Source of the DNA: Salvelinus alpinus
Lineage: Eukaryota; Chordata; Actinopteri; Salmoniformes; Salmonidae
Assembly: GCF_045679555.1 (NCBI RefSeq)
Contig: NC_092091.1
Location: forward strand, 18,722,072 to 18,786,071
Length of the DNA stretch: 64,000 bases
Reading direction: 5' to 3'
Positions within the stretch are counted from its first letter, which is position 1; the number at the start of each line of letters is the position of its first letter. The notes beneath the pieces are model-generated. The model worked only from the letters and a program-made list of their open reading frames with translations. It made no database searches and was not told the DNA's origin. Both the position numbers and the translations under genes were made by a program. Below are positions 56,002 through 64,000 of the stretch, piece after piece.

Positions 56002-56771
56002 ATTCTTTTTTTGTGTTAATATAGCCCTATTGGATTGAGGCTATGTTTAGTGCTTTTAATTGACACCTCCCCTTGTAGGGCTCAACAGCTGCCCAGACAG
56101 ACAGTGTTAGATGTGTGACAGCCTGTGAGACACTAACAGAGTCATGACACTCCAAGCTTTTTTTAGCCATTATCAGACCTACTTCCTCCAGTTCTTTCAT
56201 GTTTAAGCCTGATAAGTACATCTGCTGGATCTGCTTCTGGCACTGTCTACTGCTGTTTACATCATTTTTTTAAACGTTCACTTTCACTTAGCTAGCTGAA
56301 TGCAGCTAGCTAGTTTAGCCTACTCAAACACCTGGCTCAAACAGAGAGGGATGTTATGTTAGCTAGCTGGCTATTGCTATCCAACACTGGAACTCTTCCA
56401 AGTCAAGGTAAGCTTTTGGTTTTATAAATGAATTGCCGCCAGGGCCCGCCGGTGCAACTGCTAATTCTGACTGTAAACTGTACTGCATGTTTGTAGCGGG
56501 TTTACTAGTGTGTTAGATCCCGTAGCTATGTTGACTATGAGGTGACAACAATGGAGGCTGTGCGTAGCGGTTAGCAGTCATGATATGGTTTGGCTTGGAA
56601 AGGTTTTTTCGCCTGGTCACAGACAGCTGATGTGTTGTGCACTGAAGTTCCACAAGCGAAGGGAAAAGGTGGGAGGAGGAGAGTGCGAGGAGCAAAGTGA
56701 GCAAAGTGGAGCAAAGGGATCATGCTGTTTGTATGTGGCTGCTATGAAAGTGAACTGTGTTTGCGTGTGAT
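56002..56771. other. No gene seen
   Basis: Contains GCTAGCTAG-rich patches near 56.29-56.37 kb. Nothing else recognised. Confidence 0.4.
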
Positions 56772-57175
56772 CAGTGGTGTATTCATTCTGCAGATTCTGT
56801 TGAAAAACTGTTCTTAAATGGAAGCAAACGGGGATAAACATACCTGAATTTGTCCAATGGAAACTCTCATTTGCAACTGTTGGACTAATTATTACACCCT
56901 AGATCAGCTAGATGCAGGCAAGAGTTTGCAAGGCGGTATTGAATGTGTCACTGTCTGTCACCTTGATTACTCATAATTCTCGACCTGTGCCCCTGCGATG
57001 TAAACTTTAATTCATAGGCTAGGTTGTAGCAACCTCATGATGGGTACATGACGTTACATTGAGCTGGGTGAATGGAATATGAATGACAGTCACCCAATAT
57101 GCTGTAATAGAAATAAGGCAAAGCTCATAAATAACAATCTTCCTCCCTCATCTTAAACGGTAACGACCACCACTG
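56772..57175. mobile_element. hAT-like non-autonomous element, CAGTGGTG ends
   Basis: Starts CAGTGGTGTATTCATTCTGC and ends GACCACCACTG, so the ends are inverted (CAGTGGTG/CACCACTG). 404 bp. No clear 8-bp duplication is visible (CGTGTGAT versus GTTTACAC). Recalled as a dispersed salmonid repeat. Confidence 0.7.
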
Positions 57176-57678
57176 GTTTACACTGAGAAATACTGCCCCA
57201 TGTTCCAACCGAGTGTGTGTTCCTATATATCCTCTCCCTTGTTTAATTAAAACGAGTGAATTCATAATCACTTACAACACAGACCCCCTCAGAGCATTTA
57301 ATGTAAACTTTTCCATTCACTAAATCACTTTCCCTACGTCAGAGAACAGTGTTCTCAGAGAAGGACCCACGGGCGAGCTACTGTGTAAAACCACCCTGTA
57401 AGCATGCTGAAATGCATCCATCAACTACAATTCAAGAGGGAATATGCTACATGCTCTCAGTGCCATGCCTGAATCATTTCCCAGTTTGCAGTCATTAAAT
57501 GTGAAGGCTCAGCACTGTGTGCATTACCCCTAATGGACACTATCTCAAAATACTCCAAAGGCCACTGTGTCACCCACATACTGTACGCAGACAAATCACA
57601 GACATGCACACGTGCACGCACAGACACACGCACACACAAGATGCCTCTGGGCACGTTTACTCAAACAAAAACTTGCAA
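57176..57678. other. No gene seen
   Basis: Nothing recognised. Confidence 0.4.
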
Positions 57679-57785
57679 CCCACTGGGCACAGACATCAAT
57701 TCAACGTCTATTCCATGTTGGCTCAACTCAATTTCATTAAAATGACGTGGAAACAACGTCTATTCAACCAGTGTATGCCCAATGG
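57679..57785. mobile_element. Palindromic MITE, CCACTGGGCACA ends, second copy
   Basis: Starts CCCACTGGGCACAGACATC, ends GTGTATGCCCAATGG. Same family as the copy at 1.4 kb, with more changes at the right end. Confidence 0.78.
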
Positions 57786-58925
57786 TAAACAAAGCCCATA
57801 CGTTTTTTTAAACTAATTTCTTTACACACAAGAGTGTGAATTCTAAATCATTAGTCAGTGAGAAGAAGGCTTTATGTGATATACAAAGGGATTCTCCCTC
57901 TCCTCTCTAAATCCTCTCAATGCACCTCCACGCGCCTGATTCCAAGTTACCCACCGACAGCCAATGCCAATCTGCCTTAATTGCCTCACATGTAAAGGGA
58001 GAGCTGAGAGACAGAATTTGCTGCCCTCGCCTTTCTTACACTGAGCTCACTCTGCTACCATGGTAGAGAGAAAACACTCCACCTGGATATCAGAAAATAA
58101 GAGAGCACACCATGTTTACAACCCAACCCAGAGTGTAACTTCTCTCCTCAGTCCTCACAACAAAAGAGGCAGGCATCCCTCAACGATGAAAACAGTGTGT
58201 CGTTTGACGTAGAAAGTGTGAACTTTCTCATCCTTCAGTCTCATGACTGTAGATCTTCTCAACATGATGATGTTGTTTTTAAAATGCTTGCTTTTTGTTG
58301 TTGTTTACTTTACAGTTCTTTGAGATTTCTTTATATAATGAATAGTGCTATTAAATCTGAATAAATTATTATATATTGTTATAATAAACTATCACACAAA
58401 ACCATACAAGCTCATGTGTGTCTTCCTGCATGACTATGGAAAGGACAATGTAAGGATATAAATACACACTTTTATAGTGAAGAAAATAGGTCCACACAGA
58501 GCAGAAAGAGAGAAAGAGAGAACTACTAGTTATAAGACCAGCTTTTTCAACTCACCTTTGTTGAGCCTATAAAGGAGGGTCTTTCCTGTTCCTACGTTCA
58601 GTCAATGTTTACTCTTTGTTTACTCTTCCTTTGTAGCAGCTTGACACAAATACATCCTCACCCTAAGGACCTGATCTAAATCAACAGCGCGTGAGGGAGA
58701 GAGGCAGAAAGGAAATGCCAAAGAAGAAGAAAAGAGCACTCTCCTCAAGTCCGCTGCACTGTATCCAACCGTTAGAGCTCAGCGATAGAGTGTGAAAAAG
58801 AGAGAGAGAGGAAGAGAGCTAGAGAGATGAAGCGATACTGAGTGAGTGAGTGCGAGAGAGCTAGCGGCAAGCGAGTAAGAGAGAGAGGAGGGTAGCAAGC
58901 AGTGTTCACACTAGGGTGACTCTTT
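57786..58925. other. No gene assigned
   Basis: Includes a GA-rich stretch at 58.79-58.90 kb. On the minus strand the region 58.6-58.9 kb could be a non-coding first exon or promoter of shisal1, but nothing specific supports it. Confidence 0.35.
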
Positions 58926-59128
58926 AGCCCCGTTTATACCTGACACTTACATGCGTCCTTCGTCCTGATCTTTTCTTGATCTAGTCTGTTTACACTTGTG
59001 AAATCGGGATCACAATCCGTTCACAATGCGTATTTTAATCATCTACACCTGTCTGAAAATGTGGGTAAATCGAATGTGGACATTTTCCAGACACGGCACG
59101 CATGTTAGCACCAGGTATAAACGGGGCT
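58926..59128. mobile_element. MITE with 17-bp perfect terminal inverted repeats
   Basis: The left end AGCCCCGTTTATACCTG and right end CAGGTATAAACGGGGCT are perfectly inverted over 17 bases. 203 bp. The target-site duplication is not obvious. Interior non-coding. The interior TGACACTTACATGCG also occurs at about 4480, suggesting a worn relative there. Confidence 0.85.
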
Positions 59129-60190
59129 TCTGTCTTGCTTTGCGTGTGTGTTTCCTTGCTTTTGTGTGTGTGTTTCAGTGTGCGAGCTATGGCATTCCTC
59201 ACATGTTGTCTGAAACAGAAGCCACAGGGTCAGCTGCTGTCACCGCTGTCTCTGTCTCTTATCCCATTCATACCAAGACCAAGACAAAAACCCGCCAACT
59301 TTAGCATGCCGTCTTCTTTTTACTGCCTTTTCTTTATATCAGAAAGATATTGCCAGTAACAAAGCCTGTACTTTTATTTCCACCAAACGAGGTAGTCATG
59401 AATGCGGTATTATATTTTAAAGTCCTGTCAACGGCTCAGTATAAAATGTAAATCATCTTACTGGCTTTGGCACATATTAAGTCATGAACATTCTATTGTT
59501 GTCCGACATCGTCCTTGTCAGTATGAAAAAGTATAAACAAATAAATGGGGGATTATATAAACATTGCCCAGCTTATTTTTTTTCTTCGTCAGGCAACATA
59601 CTGTGAATCCTGTGTGAATTAGTTATCTGTTTCTATCTCACTCTCTATCACAGCTGTCTCTCTCTCTCTCTCTTTCCCCTCTCATTCTTTATCTTTGTCT
59701 CTCTCTCCCCACACCCTCCCTCTCCCTCTCTCTTCTCCTCCTCCTCGATTCCCCACAGTTAATTTGCATCCCAGAGAGAGTTATAATCTAATCTCCGTTG
59801 CAAATGGAAATGAATCACACACAACACACATACGTGCAGTCACACATGCACACACACCTGCACACACACGCAATGGATGGCTTTGGATTGAATCTCAGAA
59901 GCAGTGGACGTTATTCCCACCCCACCATGAGAGGTCCTTGCTGTCTGTTTAACTGGGCGGGGTATGGCATTGGCATTGTAAATAGCACTCTGTCATCTCT
60001 CTACAGGTCTCTGATTTATGATGTGACACATGTGCCCTGTAACAGAATTGAGGCTGTAAGTGCTTCTCTTCCCAGGAGAGTTAATGTAATGCACAGCACC
60101 ATGCTACAGAATGCACAGAAAGCCCCTTGCCATCCATATTAGACGTCAAGTGGAAGGTGATTTAGACGCCACCCAACAGACATGGATGTA
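59129..60190. other. No gene seen; CT-rich tract at 59.65-59.75 kb
   Basis: Pyrimidine-rich stretch on plus and a short CA-rich stretch at 59.82-59.87 kb. No exon recognised. Confidence 0.45.
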
Positions 60191-60460
60191 CAGATGTAGG
60201 ATCTTAATTTGAGCCAGTTTGCTACAGAAGGAAAATAATCCTGCAGCAACAGGAAATGTGAATTATTATGAGGATTATAATTAATGGACATTTTTGTAGG
60301 GGTTGATTTAAAAAATTGTAAGGGAAAATCGTGTCAGAAATGTGGAAATGACAAACTTCAGAAGCCCTTTTAAACCTCAAAAACACTACAAGTTTAAATT
60401 GTCCTGCATTGCAGGATCGTTTTCCTGCAACAGGGTGATCAAATTAAGATCCTACATCTG
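60191..60460. mobile_element. Tc1/mariner-type MITE with TA target site, second full copy
   Basis: The ends CAGATGTAGGATCTTAATTT and AAATTAAGATCCTACATCTG are flanked by TA on both sides. 270 bp, clearly similar over its length to the copy at 22.9 kb. Confidence 0.88.
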
Positions 60461-60647
60461 TATATATGCACTGTGTGTTGATAACGTGCCATAATTCCCC
60501 CTATGCCACACACACAGCACCTGAAGATGAAGTGAAGGGGAACCATTTTAAAGAGGAAAGATGGGAACATATGGCACTGCTATCATCTTGATGTGTGCAT
60601 AAAAGTGGTTTGGCGTGTGGGTGGTACCTGCACAGTGACTGAGTGAT

Positions 60648-62300
60648 GAGACACTACAGGCAAAGCGTCAATACAGGACTAAGATCGAATCATACTACAC
60701 CGGCTCTGACGCTCGTCGGATGTGGCAGGGCCTGCAAACTATTACAGATTACAAAGGGAAGCACAGCCGAGAGCTGCCCAGTGACACAAGCCTACCAGAC
60801 GAGCTAAATAACTATGCTCGCTTCGAGGCAAGTAACACTGAAACATGCATGAGAGCATCAGCTGTTCCGGACGACTGTATGATCACGTTCTCTGCAGCCG
60901 ATGTAAGACCTTTAAACAGGTCAACATTCACAACGACGCAGGGCCAGACGGATTATCAGACATGTACTCCGAGCATGCGCTGACCAACTGGCAAGTGTCT
61001 TCACTGACATTTTCAACCTCTCCCTGTCTGAGTATGTAATACCAACATGTTTCAAGGAGACCACCATAGTCCCTGTGCCCAAGAACACTAAGGTAACCTG
61101 CCTAAAAGATTACCAACCCGTAGCACTCACGTCTGTAGCCATGAAATGCTTTGAAAGGCTGGTCATGGCTCACATCAACACCATTATCCCCAAAAACCTA
61201 GACCCACTCCAATTTGCATACCGCACCAACAGATCCACAGATGATGCAATCTCTATTGCACTCCACACTGCCCTTTCCCACCTGGACAAAAGGAACACCT
61301 ATGTGAAAATGCTATTCATTGACTACAGGTCAGCGTTTAACACCATAGTGCCCTCAAAGCTCATCACTAAGCTAAGAACCCTGGGACTAAACACCTCCCA
61401 CTGCAACTGGATCCTGGACTTCCTGACAGATCGTCCCCAGGTGGTAAAGGTAGGTAACAACACATCCACCACACTGATCCTCAACACGAGGGCCCCTCAG
61501 GGGTGCGTGCTCAGTCCCCTCCTGTACTCCCTGTTCACTCATGCCTGCACGGCCAGGCACAACTCCAACACCATCATTAAGTTTTCTGATGACACAACAG
61601 TGGTACAGTAGGCCTAATCACAGACAATGATGAGACACCCTATAGGGAGGAGGTAAGCGACCTGACCGTGTGGTGCAAGGACAGCAACCTCACCCTCAAC
61701 GTGATCAAGACAAAGGAGATGATTGTGGACCACAGGAAAAGGAGGACCGAGCACACCCCCATTCTCATCGACGGGGCTATAGTGGAGCAGGTTGACAGCT
61801 TCAAGTTCCTTGGCATCCACATCACCAACAAACAAACATGGTCCAAGCACACCAAGACAGTCATGAAGAGGGCACAACAAAACCTATTCCCCCTCAGGAG
61901 ACATAAAAGATATGGCATGGGTCCTCAGATCCTCAAAAGGTTTTACAGCTGCACCATTGAGAGGATCCTGACGGGTTGCATCATTGTCTGGTATGGCAAC
62001 TGCTCGGCCTCCGACCGCAAGGCACTACAGAGGGTAGTGCGTACTGCCCAGTACATCACTGGGGCCAAACTTCCTGTCATCCAGGACCTCTATACCAGGT
62101 GGTGTAAGAGGAAAGCCTTAAACATTGTCAAAGTCTCCAGCCACCCTAGTCATAGACTGTCCGCTCTGCTACTGCACCACAAGCGGTACCTGAGTGTCAA
62201 GTCTAAGTCCAAGAGGCTCCAAGAGCTTATACCCCCAAGCCATAAGACTCCTGAATAGCTAATCAAATGGCTACCCAGACTATTTGCATTGCCCTCCCTG
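60648..62300 (+). mobile_element. L2-type LINE with long reverse-transcriptase remnant
   Basis: Reverse-transcriptase blocks in order: [36 protein letters not shown] (first catalytic Asp), [20 protein letters not shown] and [10 protein letters not shown] (catalytic DD pair). After a TAG at 61609 the frame resumes with MIVDHRKRRTEHTPILIDGA, FLGIHITNKQTWSKHTK and QDLYTRWCKRKALNIVKVSS to a stop at 62258. The best-preserved open stretches are 61075-61611 and 61668-62258. The 5' part and the end of the 3' UTR are missing. Confidence 0.9.
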
Positions 62301-62396
62301 ATAAAGGCCAGTGTCAGTCAGAGAGAGGCAAGAGGCAGGACCAGACCAGAGCATATAGGGAGCCCTACAGGGAATGGACGCTACTCTAATGCAGAT

Positions 62397-64000
62397 TTTT
62401 TTATTTTTTTATTTAACCTTTATTTAACCAGGTAGGCCAGTAGAGAACAAGTTCTCATTTACAACTGCGACCTGGCCTTTAGCAATTAAACACTGGAGGG
62501 ATAGATGTGCAGAAGATGAATGTGAAAGTCGAGATACTGGGGTGCAAAGGAGCAACAAAAAAAAATAACAGTATGGGGATGAGGTAGTTGGATGGGCAAT
62601 TTAAAGATGTGCTATGTATAGGTGCAGTGATCTGTGAGATGCTCTGACAGCTGGTGCTTGAAGTTAGAGAGGGAGATATGAGTCTCCAGCTTCAGTGATT
62701 TTTGCAATTCGTTCCAGTCATTGGCAGCAGAGAACTGGAAGTAAAGGCAGCCAAAGGAGGAATTGGCTTTGGGGGGTGACCAGTGAAATATACCTGCTAG
62801 CAAAGACTTATAGATGACCTGGAGCCAGTGGGTTTGGCGACGAATATGAAGCGAGGGCCAGCCAACAAGAGCATACAGGTCGCAGTGGTGGGTAGTAGGA
62901 TTGGTAGGATAGTCAGTTTTACGAGGGCATGTTTGGCAGCATGAGTGAAGGATGCTTTGTTTTGAGAAATAGGAAGCCGATTCTAGATTTAATTTTGATT
63001 TGGAGATGCTTAATGTGAGTTTGGAAGGAGAGTTTACAATCTAACCAGACACCTAGGTATTTGTAGTTGTCCACATATTCTAAGTTAGAACCGTCCAGAG
63101 TAGTGATGCTGGACGGGCGGGCAGGTGCGGGCAACGATCGGTTGAAGAGCATGCATTTAGTTTTACTTGTATTTAAGAGCAGTTGGAGGCCACGGAAGGA
63201 GAGTTGTATGGCATTGAAGCTCGTCTGGAGGGTAGTTAACACAGTTACCAAAGAAGGACCAGAAGTATACAGAATGGTGTCGTCTGTGTAGAGGTGGATC
63301 AGAGAATCACCAGCAGCAAGAGCGAAATTGTTGATGTATACAGAGAAAAGAGTCAGCCCGAGAATTGAACCCTATGGCACCCCCATAGAGACTGCCAGAG
63401 GTCCAGACAATAGGCCCTCCGATTTGACACACTGAACTCTGTCTGAGAAGTAGTTGGTGAACCAGGCGAGGCAGTCATTTGAGAAACCAAGGCTGTTGAG
63501 TCTGCCGATAAGAACGTGGTGATTGACAGAGTCGAAAGCCTTGGCCAGGTCGATGAATACAGCTGCACAGTATTGTCTCTTATCGATGGCGGTTATGATA
63601 TCGTTTAGGACCTTGAGCGTGGCTGAGGTGCACCCATGAACAGCTCGGAAACCAGATTGTATAGCGGAGAAGGTACGGTGGGATTCGAAATGGTCGGTGA
63701 TCTGTTTGTTAACTTGGCTTTCGAAGACCTTAGAAAGGCAGGGTAGGATAGATATAGGTCTGTAGCAGTTTCGGTCTAGAGTGTCTCCCCCTTTGAAGAG
63801 GGGGATCTCAGACGAGTGATCTCAGATGATACGAAAGAGAGGTTGAACAGGCTGGTAATAGGGGTTGCAACAATTTCGGCAGATCATTTTAGAAAGAGAG
63901 GGTCCAGATTGTCTAGCCCGGCTGATTTGTAGGGGTCCAGATTTTGCAGCTCTTTCAGAACATCGGCTATCTGGATTTGGGTGAAGGAGAAATGGGGGAG
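62397..64000 (-). mobile_element. LINE, 3' part, runs off the right end
   Basis: Read on minus from the window end: a reverse transcriptase with blocks such as LAKAFDSVNHHVLIGRLNSL, MGVP-stop-GSILG (a TAG interrupts this conserved block) and HLYTDDTILYTSGPS (catalytic DD pair), then LNTSKTKCMLFNRS and YVDNYKYLGVWLDCKLSFQT, then the 3' UTR ending CTGGTTAAATAAAGGTTAAA. Frameshifts and stops mean it is inactive. It is of a different family from the L2-type copy just left of it, and the same family as the fragment at the window start, in opposite orientation. Confidence 0.9.

Overview
The window looks like nuclear DNA of a salmonid fish (Salmo, Oncorhynchus, Salvelinus or a close relative). The evidence is the repeat content: tRNA-derived SINEs with the tail of the salmonid HpaI family, V-SINE-type tails, five diverged Tc1-like copies, L2-type LINE fragments, palindromic MITEs common in salmonids, and very long AC, GT and AG microsatellites. 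Family names come from memory of these repeats; no database search was possible.

Two vertebrate genes can be recognised. On the plus strand (about 2.6-9.0 kb) lie seven exon-like blocks of gamma-parvin (parvg), an adaptor of the ILK-PINCH-parvin focal-adhesion complex. Splice phases still join between several blocks, but there are a frameshift, missing CH1 exons, a truncated exon start and a lost splice donor, so I call it a decaying pseudogene. On the minus strand (30.26-37.86 kb) lies what appears to be an intact three-exon SHISAL1 (KIAA1644) gene of 198 codons: signal peptide, six-cysteine Shisa-type ectodomain, one membrane segment and a short basic tail. Human PARVG and SHISAL1 are neighbours on 22q13.31, with PARVG forward and SHISAL1 reverse, so the order is conserved. 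One plausible reading is that this is one of two copies left by the salmonid whole-genome duplication, with parvg dying here and shisal1 kept.

Layout. 0-2.6 kb: LINE 3' end and MITEs. 2.6-9.0 kb: parvg remnant, whose introns hold a 1.25-kb 30-bp minisatellite, a solo LTR, a Tc1 relic, an L2 fragment and SINEs. 9.0-30.2 kb: gene-free and repeat-rich, with a 0.84-kb TIR element, a recent 1.2-kb tandem duplication of LINE remnants, Tc1 copies and MITEs. 30.3-37.9 kb: shisal1, whose introns carry minisatellites (50 bp and 16 bp), an L2 fragment and three very long microsatellites close to its splice sites. 38-64 kb: no coding gene recognised; it holds a 4.7-kb Ty3/Gypsy element with both LTRs and a target-site duplication, a TTAA-flanked element next to a Tc1 copy, a 58-bp tandem array, hAT-like elements, an L2 LINE with a long reverse-transcriptase remnant, and the 3' part of a second LINE running off the right end.

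The most notable biology is at shisal1. Its second exon, which encodes most of the ectodomain, is flanked by a (GU)n tract in intron 1 and a (CA)n tract in intron 2 of the transcript. These are complementary and could pair. The polypyrimidine tract of the same exon is an approximately 330-nt (CU)n microsatellite. Both suggest length-dependent splicing or circular RNA formation, which can be tested.
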